A stretch of DNA of 12,721 bases from Bacillota bacterium (GTDB lineage Bacteria > Bacillota > Clostridia > Christensenellales > UMGS416): positions 1 through 12,721 of the forward strand of contig JAEYYW010000163.1 in assembly GCA_023428265.1 (NCBI GenBank), written 5' to 3'. How positions within the stretch are numbered: position 1 is the stretch's first letter; each line of letters opens with the position of its first letter. This document shows, piece after piece, positions 6,887 through 12,721 of this stretch. The position numbers were made by a program, and so were the translations under genes. Under the pieces are notes generated by a model. That model was not told the origin of the DNA and ran no database searches. It saw only the letters and a program-made list of their open reading frames with translations.

Positions 6887-7915
6887 TCACATTGAATCTG
6901 GAAATGAGAATACCAGCTGCGGCAGAATGAACTGCATAAACAATATATAAAGCAGCAAGCCTGCGGCAAAGATGACCTTTCTGATAAAGTACTTCTTCGC
7001 GAGGGACTTTTTGAAAGTGGTGAATAGATCAAAGATGATGGCAGCGGCCAGAACCAAAATGTGGAGCGCAATGATCATATATGGAAATGCCGATTTGCTT
7101 CCCGCATAAAGAGCAAGACTGGAACTACAAAGCGTATAGCCCATACCAAACATAAAGCCAAGCTTAACTAATCCGTAAGCAACATTGACAATCGAACGGA
7201 GCGCGCTGTATGGGAATAAGTCATGAAGCATCACTGACTTCTTATATAAAAGCTCTCCGTATTCGCTATTTTGCACGACATCAGCAACCGTCAGAAACGC
7301 AACAAAAATCCATAAAACCAAAGCAGTGCTGCTGTAAGCGTCCATCCCTTGTTCCCCTAGATAATCATCGGCCAGAATGGACATCATCCACGCGTCATGA
7401 AACTCCGCGCCAAAGTCTGTTTGCCGCAACAGCCCCTCCCGGATGAACCCCGCCTTCTCCAGCACTCGGAGCGACGCCCCATTCTCCGGCATCACCGATG
7501 CCTGGATGCGGTGCAGCTGCAGCTCATCAAACCCGAACGCCACCACGGCGCGGACAGCCTCGCTTGCGTAGCCCCTGCCCCAATGCTCCTTACCAAAGTA
7601 ATAAGAAAGATCCGCCATGGACTTGCGCACAAAACCGCCCAGGTCCACCCTGCCGATCACATTGCCGGTTTCCTTTTCCACCACGCACCAGGTGAGCACC
7701 AGCTTGGCCTTGAGGCACCGGCCATTGATGTTATCCACCCATTGGCGCTGTTGTCTTTCATCCTTGGGGAGTTTGATGCCACCAAGCCAGCGCTGCACGT
7801 CGGGGCCGGTGAAGAAGGCCATGTAGGAAGGTAGGTCGGCATAGGTGAAGGGGCGGAGGTGGAGCCTTGGGGTTTCGAGGGTGGGGACTTGGCGGAAGAA
7901 ATCGTGGAAGGGCAT
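6887..7915 (-). CDS. GNAT-family N-acetyltransferase fused to a four-helix membrane segment
   Basis: One 342-residue frame combines two unlike parts. Residues 1-187 are a RimJ/RimL-type GNAT acetyltransferase: LETPRLHLRPFTYADL near the start, the acetyl-CoA pyrophosphate loop in HWGRGYASEAV (111-121), and VMPENGASLRVLEKAGF (141-157). Such enzymes acetylate protein N-termini, small molecules or antibiotics; the target is unknown. Residues 191-342 have four likely membrane helices (about 196-214, 241-262, 277-297, 312-332) and no recognised domain. At the seam an AGGGG ribosome site precedes an in-frame ATG (7345). The GNAT part is GC-rich and the membrane part about 40% GC. This suggests two genes joined in frame, either truly or by a small indel. 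The ATG at 7915 is supported by AAAGGGG 8 bases upstream. It lies 22 bases after the preceding gene's stop, so the two are probably co-transcribed. Confidence 0.8.
   Translation of the reverse strand: MPFHDFFRQVPTLETPRLHLRPFTYADLPSYMAFFTGPDVQRWLGGIKLPKDERQQRQWVDNINGRCLKAKLVLTWCVVEKETGNVIGRVDLGGFVRKSMADLSYYFGKEHWGRGYASEAVRAVVAFGFDELQLHRIQASVMPENGASLRVLEKAGFIREGLLRQTDFGAEFHDAWMMSILADDYLGEQGMDAYSSTALVLWIFVAFLTVADVVQNSEYGELLYKKSVMLHDLFPYSALRSIVNVAYGLVKLGFMFGMGYTLCSSSLALYAGSKSAFPYMIIALHILVLAAAIIFDLFTTFKKSLAKKYFIRKVIFAAGLLLYILFMQFILPQLVFSFPDSM
7343..7358 (-). promoter_or_regulatory. Internal Shine-Dalgarno and ATG at the GNAT/membrane seam
   Basis: Minus-strand AGGGG (7358-7354) is followed 8 bases later by ATG (7345-7343), which is codon 191 of the fused frame. 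It could start a separate 152-residue membrane protein. A TAG lies at 7359-7357, one base out of the GNAT frame, exactly where a separate GNAT protein would normally end. Confidence 0.5.
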
Positions 7916-7937
7916 AGCCTTGACCCCTTTTCTAGAA

Positions 7938-8324
7938 TCAGATTAGCAGAAGTATGATTATCACTAATGCCCATATACAAAGGCCAGCACCTATTGATAC
8001 CAGTGTAACCTTGTGTCCTAAGTATTGATTCAGAAACGAAGCAACCAAATTGAACAACCCGATTCCAATCGAAAAGCAACCAATTATTCCGATACTCGCA
8101 AGGACAACTTCATGAGTCACAGAACTATCCAAATTGATTCCGATTGCAGACAATACAAAAAACCACGGAACCATCGGTGAAAGAAATGCGGTCATCCCCA
8201 AAACAACCAGAAATGGATATAGAATGGGATGTTCCTTCCTAAACTTTTTATCCGAGTTCAAATCGAAATAGTTCATCCAATCATGGGGGAGGCGCTTATT
8301 GAGTTTCGGCTTGATTCCAGGCAT
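7938..8324 (-). CDS. Small three-helix membrane protein of unknown function
   Basis: I do not recognise this 128-residue protein. The first 35 or so residues are polar and basic (KPKLNKRLPHDW, then DLNSDKKFRKEH). Three hydrophobic helices follow at about residues 33-62, 72-97 and 104-128; the last ends at the C-terminus with a run of Ile/Leu. No catalytic motif is visible. The ATG at 8324 is chosen because GGAG lies 7 bases upstream. A longer frame to 8378 would translate hairpin repeat sequence (Gly/Ala-rich) from a TTG start and is not credible. Base composition is A+T-rich (a sampled block is about 37% GC), unlike the surrounding housekeeping genes, which fits acquisition or weak selection. 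It lies 22 bases before the GNAT fusion gene on the same strand, so a two-gene operon is likely. Confidence 0.65.
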   Translation of the reverse strand: MPGIKPKLNKRLPHDWMNYFDLNSDKKFRKEHPILYPFLVVLGMTAFLSPMVPWFFVLSAIGINLDSSVTHEVVLASIGIIGCFSIGIGLFNLVASFLNQYLGHKVTLVSIGAGLCIWALVIIILLLI

Positions 8325-8352
8325 AAGTGAACTCCGTAAAATCCCTCCTACC

Positions 8353-8386
8353 GCCCCTGCCGGGGCACCTCCCTCCAAGAGGGAGG
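8353..8386. repeat. Paired GC-rich hairpins upstream of the small membrane protein gene
   Basis: Two adjacent perfect hairpins are seen: GCCCC (8353-8357) / GGGGC (8362-8366) with a 4-base loop, and CCTCCCTC (8368-8375) / GAGGGAGG (8379-8386) with a 3-base loop. On the minus strand they lie in the leader of the downstream gene, between hslU and its ribosome site. They resemble dispersed intergenic repeats known from gut Clostridia, but only one copy is present here. Confidence 0.55.
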
Positions 8387-8424
8387 CAAGTAAGAGTGAA
8401 ATTAGCAGTGTCCCCTAGATTATG

Positions 8425-8499
8425 CCCCCTCCCCCAATGCTCTGGGGGAGGGGGTCGGGGGTGAGGGTTCAAAAGGGGGGATGGCCCTCACAAGGGCCA
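8425..8499. repeat. Strong hairpins downstream of hslU, possible transcription end
   Basis: A perfect 12-bp inverted repeat (arms 8425-8436 and 8443-8454, CCCCCTCCCCCA with its complement, 6-base loop) is followed by a G-rich spacer and a second 7-bp hairpin TGGCCCT (8482-8488) / AGGGCCA (8493-8499). Reading from hslU, the second hairpin comes first, 18 bases after the stop. It is followed by CCCCCC then TTTT, which is only a weak U-tract. The block may stop or stabilise the operon transcript; it also looks like a repetitive extragenic element. Confidence 0.55.
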
Positions 8500-8516
8500 G
8501 GGGGGGATTTATAAGG

Positions 8517-9905
8517 CTAGATAATAAACCTCCCCAAATCCTTCTCCCCCGCCACCTTCTTCAAGTGCTCATTGACATAAGCACCATCGATGGTCAGGGT
8601 GAACTCGGGGTAGTTCCCGCCTGCGTTGAAGGAGATATCCTCCAGCAGGTTCTCCATGATCGTGTGCAGGCGGCGGGCGCCCAGGTTCTCGCTGTTTTCG
8701 TTGACCACAAAGGCATAATGCGCCAACGCGTTCAGCGCTTCCTCGTTGAACTCCAGCGCGATGTGATCCACGCTGAGCAAGGCCGTGTATTGCTTGATCA
8801 GCGCGTTTTCCGGCTGAGTCAGGATCTTGCGGAAATCCTCCTCGGTGAGGCTGTTGAGCTCCACCTTAATCGGGAAACGCCCCTGCAACTCGGGGATGAG
8901 GTCGGTCACCTTGGACACATGGAAGGCACCGGCTGCGATGAAAAGCATGTAGTCGGTCTTCACCGGCCCATACTTGGTGGAAACGGTGCTGCCCTCCACC
9001 AGCGGCAGGATGTCGCGCTGCACACCCTCGCGGGAGACGTCCGGCCCCTGCATGTTGCCCCGGCCGGCCACCTTGTCGATCTCGTCGATAAACACGATGC
9101 CATGCTGCTCGGCCAGCTGCAGCGCCTCGCTGGTCACTTCGTCCATATCGATGAGCTTCTGGGCTTCCTCCTGCTCAAAAATGCGGCGGGCTTCCGCCAC
9201 CTTCACGCGGCGCTGCTTGGTGCGCCGGGGCAGCAAGCCACCCATCATGTCCTGCAGATTGATCTCGATGCCGCCGGCGCCGGGCATCAGCTCCATGCCG
9301 CCGCCGTTGTCTTCCACCTCGATCTCCACCAGGCTTTCCTCCAGCTTGCCGTTTTTCAGCTGCTCGGCGGTTTCGGCGCGGCGGAGAGCCACTTCGTTGT
9401 CCGGCTGCTCCTGCTCCTCCTGGGGTTGGTTGCCCATCAGCATCTCCAGGGGGTTGCGGGTCTTGCGGGGCTTCTTGCCGGGCACCAGCACCTGCAGCAG
9501 CCGGTGCTCGGCCTGGCGGCTGGCTTCGCCGCGCACGGCCTCCATCTTGTAGGCCTTCACCATGCGGATGGAGGCCTCCACCAGGTCGCGGATCATGCTG
9601 TCCACATCGCGGCCCACATAGCCCACCTCGGTGAACTTCGTGGCCTCCACCTTGATGAAAGGCGCGTTCACGAGCTTTGCAAGGCGCCGGGCGATCTCGG
9701 TCTTCCCCACGCCGGTGGGCCCGATCATCAGGATGTTTTTGGGCGTCACTTCATCGCGCAGCTCCTTGGGCAGACGGCTGCGGCGGTAGCGGTTGCGGAG
9801 CGCCACGGCCACGGCCCGCTTGGCGGAGTCCTGGCCGATGATGTATTTGTCCAACTCGCCCACAATCTCTTTGGGTGTCAAAACGGCGGGCTGCAACTCT
9901 TTCAT
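8517..9905 (-). CDS. hslU: ATP-dependent protease ATPase subunit HslU (ClpY)
   Basis: HslU is the hexameric AAA+ unfoldase that threads substrates into the HslV peptidase. The 462-residue protein is full length. Seen: the IGQD motif near residue 23, Walker A GPTGVGKT (62-69), the pore loop GYVGRD (95-100), a charged insertion domain (about 110-240) with an acidic Gln/Glu stretch, Walker B VFIDEID (271-277), the arginine finger in LQGRFP (Arg343), sensor 2 in LGARRLH (408-414), and the C-terminal tail DLGRFII, which in this family docks into HslV to activate it. The start codon overlaps the hslV stop as ATGA, so translation is probably coupled and the two subunits are made together. It is the last gene of the operon visible here; codY, its neighbour in Bacillus, does not follow. 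Confidence 0.97.
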   Translation of the reverse strand: MKELQPAVLTPKEIVGELDKYIIGQDSAKRAVAVALRNRYRRSRLPKELRDEVTPKNILMIGPTGVGKTEIARRLAKLVNAPFIKVEATKFTEVGYVGRDVDSMIRDLVEASIRMVKAYKMEAVRGEASRQAEHRLLQVLVPGKKPRKTRNPLEMLMGNQPQEEQEQPDNEVALRRAETAEQLKNGKLEESLVEIEVEDNGGGMELMPGAGGIEINLQDMMGGLLPRRTKQRRVKVAEARRIFEQEEAQKLIDMDEVTSEALQLAEQHGIVFIDEIDKVAGRGNMQGPDVSREGVQRDILPLVEGSTVSTKYGPVKTDYMLFIAAGAFHVSKVTDLIPELQGRFPIKVELNSLTEEDFRKILTQPENALIKQYTALLSVDHIALEFNEEALNALAHYAFVVNENSENLGARRLHTIMENLLEDISFNAGGNYPEFTLTIDGAYVNEHLKKVAGEKDLGRFII

Positions 9906-10447
9906 GCACGCTCACCCACTTCCTCAATCGTAATATGGTCGTTGGTATAGATGCAGATTTCACCGGCGATGCGGATTGCCTTTTCGGCGATCTGCCGGGC
10001 ATCCAGGTCGGTGTTTTGCTTCAGCGCCTTGGCTGCCGCCAGCGCGTAGCTGCCGCCGGAACCGATGGCGGCGATGCCGTCGTCAGGGTCGATCACCTCG
10101 CCACCGCCGGAGATCACCAGCATGTCGGTTTTATCCGCGGCAATCAGCAGCGCCTCCAGCTTGCGCAGCAGCTTGTCACTGCGCCAGTCTTGCGCCAGCT
10201 CCACGGCAGCGCGCTTGAGATTGCCGCTGTATTGCTCCAGCTTCGCCTCAAATCGCTCAGCCAGCGTGAACGCGTCGGCCACGCCGCCGGCGAAGCCCAC
10301 CACCACGCTCTCGTGGTAGAGCCTGCGCACCTTCACGGCGCTCTTCTTCATGATCGTGTTCTGCCCGCTCGTCACCTGCCCGTCACCTGCCACGGCGCAC
10401 AGGCCGTCTTTTTTCACGGCGACGATCGTTGTTCCCTCAAATGTCAT
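9902..10447 (-). CDS. hslV: ATP-dependent protease peptidase subunit HslV (ClpQ)
   Basis: HslV is the proteasome-beta-like threonine peptidase of the HslVU complex in the cytoplasm. The 181-residue protein begins MTFEGTTIVAV, so the catalytic residue aligned to Thr1 of E. coli HslV is Thr6, and a five-residue propeptide ending in Gly must be removed. Other conserved residues are seen: Asp22 in AGDGQ (family Asp17), Lys39 in VKVRRL (family Lys33), GFAGG at 51-55, and Ser130 in IGSGG. B. subtilis ClpQ uses an N-terminal Ser instead, so this is the Thr type. The start is fixed by a perfect AGGAGG seven bases upstream and by the ATGA overlap with the trmFO stop. The stop overlaps the hslU start. 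Confidence 0.97.
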   Translation of the reverse strand: MTFEGTTIVAVKKDGLCAVAGDGQVTSGQNTIMKKSAVKVRRLYHESVVVGFAGGVADAFTLAERFEAKLEQYSGNLKRAAVELAQDWRSDKLLRKLEALLIAADKTDMLVISGGGEVIDPDDGIAAIGSGGSYALAAAKALKQNTDLDARQIAEKAIRIAGEICIYTNDHITIEEVGERA

Positions 10448-11772
10448 GTTGTTTCCTCCTGCCGGCTCAATTGCCCGGCGATATTGTCGATTTCCTCCAG
10501 CGCGCGGCGGGCCATTTCCTGCTTTCTGGCGCGGCTGCCGCCCCGTATCTTTTCCGCCAGCGCCTCCATGATGCCAAAGTTGGCGTTCATCGGCACAAAC
10601 TCACGGCCCTGATAGTTCCCTTCCGCTACATAATACCCCAAAGAGCCGATCGCCGTGCGCTTTGTAAAATCCAGCGGGGGCAAGCCCTTGAGCCTTCGGG
10701 TGAGCGCAATGCCGGCTGTCAGGCCGGATGCCGCCGACTCCACATAGCCCTCCACACCGGTGATCTGGCCGGCGAAGAAAAGCTCCAGCCGGCCCTTCCA
10801 GGAAAAGTCCTTTTCCAGCAGCTCCGGCGCGTTCAGAAAGGTGTTGCGGTGCATCACGCCGTAGCGCACAAACTCGGCGCGGGCCAGACCGGGGATCAGC
10901 CCAAGCACCCGCTTCTGCTCCGGCCACGCCAGCTGGGTCTGGAAGCCCACAATGTTGTAGTGGGTGCCCTCCGCGTTGTCCTGCCGCAGCTGCACCACGG
11001 CAAAGGGGCGGCGGCAGGTGCGCGGGTCGGTGAGGCCGATGGGCTTCATCGGCCCGAAGCGCAGCGTGTCACGGCCCCGCTTGCCCATCACCTCCACCGG
11101 CATGCAGCCCTCAAACACCTTGAGATCGCGGTCGATGTCATGCAGGTCGGCGGAGCGGGCGTTCACCAGCTCATTCCAGAACGTATCGTATTCTTCCTCC
11201 GTGAGCGGGCAATTGATGTAATCGTTACCCCGGCCCCAGCGGGAAAGCGCAAAAGCGTGATCCATGTCGATGGACTCGCCGGTGACGATGGGGGCCACGG
11301 CATCAAAGAAATTCAGCTGCTTTCCGCCGCAGAGCTCGCGGATGGCGTCCGCCATCGCCCCGTCGGTCAATGGCCCGGTGGCTACCACGCAGGGTCCGTC
11401 AGGGATGGCCTGCGCTTCCTCATTTACCACAGTAATATTCGGCTCGCGGTGGATGTATTCAGTGATCAGGCCGGAAAACAGATCCCGATCCACCGCCAGG
11501 GCCCCGCCGGCCGGCAGGGCCGTGGTGTCTGCTGCGTGCAGGATGAGCGACCCCAACCGGCGCATCTCTTCCTTCAGGATGCCCACGGCATTCTCCAGGC
11601 TTGCGCTGCGGAGCGAGTTGCTGCACACAAGCTCGGCATATCCGGCGCCGCTGTGCACACTCTGGAAGCGCTTGGGCTTCATCTCCCACAGCTCCACCTG
11701 AATGCCGCTGCGGGCAAGCTGCCAGGCTGCCTCGCACCCGGCCAACCCTGCGCCAAGTACCACCGCCTTCAT
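10444..11772 (-). CDS. trmFO: tRNA (uracil-54-C5)-methyltransferase, folate/FAD-dependent TrmFO
   Basis: TrmFO makes 5-methyluridine at position 54 of tRNA, using methylenetetrahydrofolate as the carbon donor and FADH2 as the reductant. The 442-residue length is normal. Seen: the N-terminal dinucleotide-binding motif GAGLAG (7-12) that holds FAD, the family signature ELVCSNSLRS with Cys50 (equivalent to Cys53 of B. subtilis), FEGCMPVE with Cys223 (equivalent to the nucleophile Cys226), RGRDTLRFGPMKPIGL (232-247), and the second FAD region LFFAGQITGVEGYVESAASG (331-350). The start overlaps the dprA stop as ATGA and has GGGAGG six bases upstream; the stop overlaps the hslV start. In Bacillus the orthologue (gid) lies in a similar operon. 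Confidence 0.97.
   Translation of the reverse strand: MKAVVLGAGLAGCEAAWQLARSGIQVELWEMKPKRFQSVHSGAGYAELVCSNSLRSASLENAVGILKEEMRRLGSLILHAADTTALPAGGALAVDRDLFSGLITEYIHREPNITVVNEEAQAIPDGPCVVATGPLTDGAMADAIRELCGGKQLNFFDAVAPIVTGESIDMDHAFALSRWGRGNDYINCPLTEEEYDTFWNELVNARSADLHDIDRDLKVFEGCMPVEVMGKRGRDTLRFGPMKPIGLTDPRTCRRPFAVVQLRQDNAEGTHYNIVGFQTQLAWPEQKRVLGLIPGLARAEFVRYGVMHRNTFLNAPELLEKDFSWKGRLELFFAGQITGVEGYVESAASGLTAGIALTRRLKGLPPLDFTKRTAIGSLGYYVAEGNYQGREFVPMNANFGIMEALAEKIRGGSRARKQEMARRALEEIDNIAGQLSRQEETT
10455..10460 (-). promoter_or_regulatory. Strong Shine-Dalgarno site of hslV
   Basis: AGGAGG lies on the minus strand seven bases before the hslV ATG, inside the end of trmFO. It is the best ribosome site of the operon and would let hslV be translated efficiently beyond coupling from trmFO. 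Confidence 0.85.
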
Positions 11773-12721
11773 GCCTGGCCTCCCAGCACATAGACCCGGC
11801 CGGGCTTCTGGGCGATCACGCCCTTCAGCTCCAACTCCGCCAGAAGCGCGAAAAGATCGGGCATGGAAAACTGCGTGAGCTCATAAAGCTCGTCAAAGCT
11901 CTTCTCCCCTGCCTCCAGCGCGTCGGCCAGCATGCGCTCCTGGAAATTCAGCTGCACCGGCGGCGCGGCCTTTTCCTTCATAGCCATAGGCTTGCGGGGC
12001 GTTCTGCCGCCCCAGCCGTAATACTCCAAAACGTCCTCCTCCGATGTCACAACCTCGCAGCCGCTCTTGATCAGCGCGTTGGTGGAAACGCTGGTGCGGC
12101 TGGTGATCGTGCCGGGCACGGCAAACACATCCTTGCCCTGCTCCAGCGCGTAGTTCACCGTGATGTTGGTGCCCGACTTCTCTCCGGCCTCCACCACCAC
12201 AACGCCGCGGGCCATGCCGCTGATGATGCGGTTGCGGGCCGGGAAGTTGCCGGGGGCCGGCTGGGTGCCGGGGATGTATTCCGACACCACCAGGCCGTCG
12301 CGGCAAATCTGTTCATAGACATAAGCCTTGTCGGCAGGATAGGGCACATCCACACCATTGCCCAGCACGGCGATCGTGTCGCCCTTCCCCTCCAGCGCAC
12401 CCAGGTGGGCGCACACGTCGATGCCCTTGGCCATGCCGGAAATCACCAGCACACCGTTCTGCGAAAGCGACCTGGCGATTTTACCGGCCACGTCGCGGCC
12501 ATAGGGTGTGGGCTCGCGGGTGCCGATCACGGCAATGATTTTATCGTGGCCGAGCAGCTCCAGCCGCCCCTTGCAGTAAAGCACCAGCGGCGGGCCGAAC
12601 ACGTCGAGCAGCTGTTTGGGGTAATGCCGCGAGACTCGGGCAACCGCCGTGATGCCCTTCTTCTCCATATTGGCGAAGAACTTGCCAATGTATTCCTCAT
12701 TGCAGCTGTCCAGCAGCTGCC
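11769..12721 (-). CDS. dprA: DNA processing protein DprA/Smf (N-terminus outside window)
   Basis: DprA binds incoming single-stranded DNA and loads RecA during natural transformation; it is also widespread in bacteria not known to be competent. The frame continues through the right edge. The bases to the right of the Met at 12668 encode QLLDSCNEEYIGKFFAN, which fits the linker before the Rossmann fold, so that Met is internal and not the start. Seen after it: HYPKQLL, GPPLVLYCKG, VIGTREPTPYG, SGMAKGIDVCAHLGAL, LGNGVDVPYP, SEYIPGTQP, FPARNRIISGMA and FAVPG, all in Rossmann-fold order. A C-terminal winged-helix-like domain (SFDELYELTQFSMPDLFALL, then GVIAQKPGRVYVLGG) is also present. About 317 residues are visible; typical family members are about 360-380. 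First visible gene of the operon, overlapping trmFO by four bases. Confidence 0.95.
   Translation of the reverse strand, partial: QLLDSCNEEYIGKFFANMEKKGITAVARVSRHYPKQLLDVFGPPLVLYCKGRLELLGHDKIIAVIGTREPTPYGRDVAGKIARSLSQNGVLVISGMAKGIDVCAHLGALEGKGDTIAVLGNGVDVPYPADKAYVYEQICRDGLVVSEYIPGTQPAPGNFPARNRIISGMARGVVVVEAGEKSGTNITVNYALEQGKDVFAVPGTITSRTSVSTNALIKSGCEVVTSEEDVLEYYGWGGRTPRKPMAMKEKAAPPVQLNFQERMLADALEAGEKSFDELYELTQFSMPDLFALLAELELKGVIAQKPGRVYVLGGQA

Noticed and set aside
8325..8378. N-terminal extension of the three-helix membrane protein from a TTG at 8378
   Set aside because: It translates the hairpin repeat into Gly/Ala-rich sequence; the ATG at 8324 has a properly spaced GGAG.
8481..9950. Long + strand open frame (489 codons) opposite hslU
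   Set aside because: It mirrors the GC-rich hslU gene, has a His/Leu-rich composition typical of an antisense shadow and no recognisable domain.
10429..11793. Long + strand open frame (454 codons) opposite trmFO
   Set aside because: Antisense shadow of a firmly identified gene in GC-rich DNA, with no domain or ribosome site.
12666..12668. Met codon at 12668 considered as the dprA start
   Set aside because: The frame continues to the right edge with DprA-like residues, and the family needs a longer N-terminus.

Overview
The window comes from a GC-rich (about 60% by eye), endospore-forming Firmicute, most likely class Clostridia. This rests on a full-length SpoIIE phosphatase, lipoproteins with long Thr-Pro linkers, strong Shine-Dalgarno sites, a dprA-trmFO-hslVU gene string and hairpin-rich intergenic repeats. 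A finer placement (for example gut Oscillospirales or Christensenellales) is only a guess. No phage, transposase, CRISPR array, tRNA or rRNA is visible.

Left part (1-3686): the 3' half of a family 2 beta-galactosidase gene enters from the left edge on the + strand. It converges, across a bidirectional hairpin terminator, on a two-gene minus-strand operon. That operon encodes two paralogous lipoproteins, each made of a signal peptide, a Thr/Pro linker and a phosphodiester-glycosidase (NAGPA-like) domain. Its promoter is an extended -10 element near 3770.

Middle (3687-6427): a 350-base divergent intergenic region, then spoIIE on the + strand, encoding the membrane-anchored PP2C phosphatase that activates sigma F during sporulation. 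The spoIIE start at 4037 is a judgement call, because the frame is open for another 74 codons upstream.

Accessory patch (6428-8516): this is the most mosaic part. A short palindromic repeat is followed on the minus strand by a small YdeI/OmpD-associated protein gene, a cluster of three short inverted repeats, a GNAT acetyltransferase fused in frame to a four-helix membrane segment, a small three-helix membrane protein, and a block of GC-rich hairpin repeats. Sampled 60-base blocks of the membrane-coding parts are about 37-43% GC, whereas the GNAT-coding part between them is about 67% GC. This points to separate origins.

Right part (8517-12721): a housekeeping minus-strand operon transcribed dprA, trmFO, hslV, hslU. 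Every junction is a 4-base ATGA stop/start overlap. DprA handles incoming single-stranded DNA, TrmFO makes m5U54 in tRNA and HslVU is a two-part ATP-dependent protease. The order resembles the Bacillus smf-topA-gid-codV-clpQ-clpY-codY locus, but topA, codV/xerC and codY are not at the corresponding places. The dprA gene runs off the right edge.

I found no convincing new multi-gene system. The best leads are the GNAT-membrane fusion with a relict start site at its seam, the compositional mosaic around it, and the tandem lipoprotein pair.
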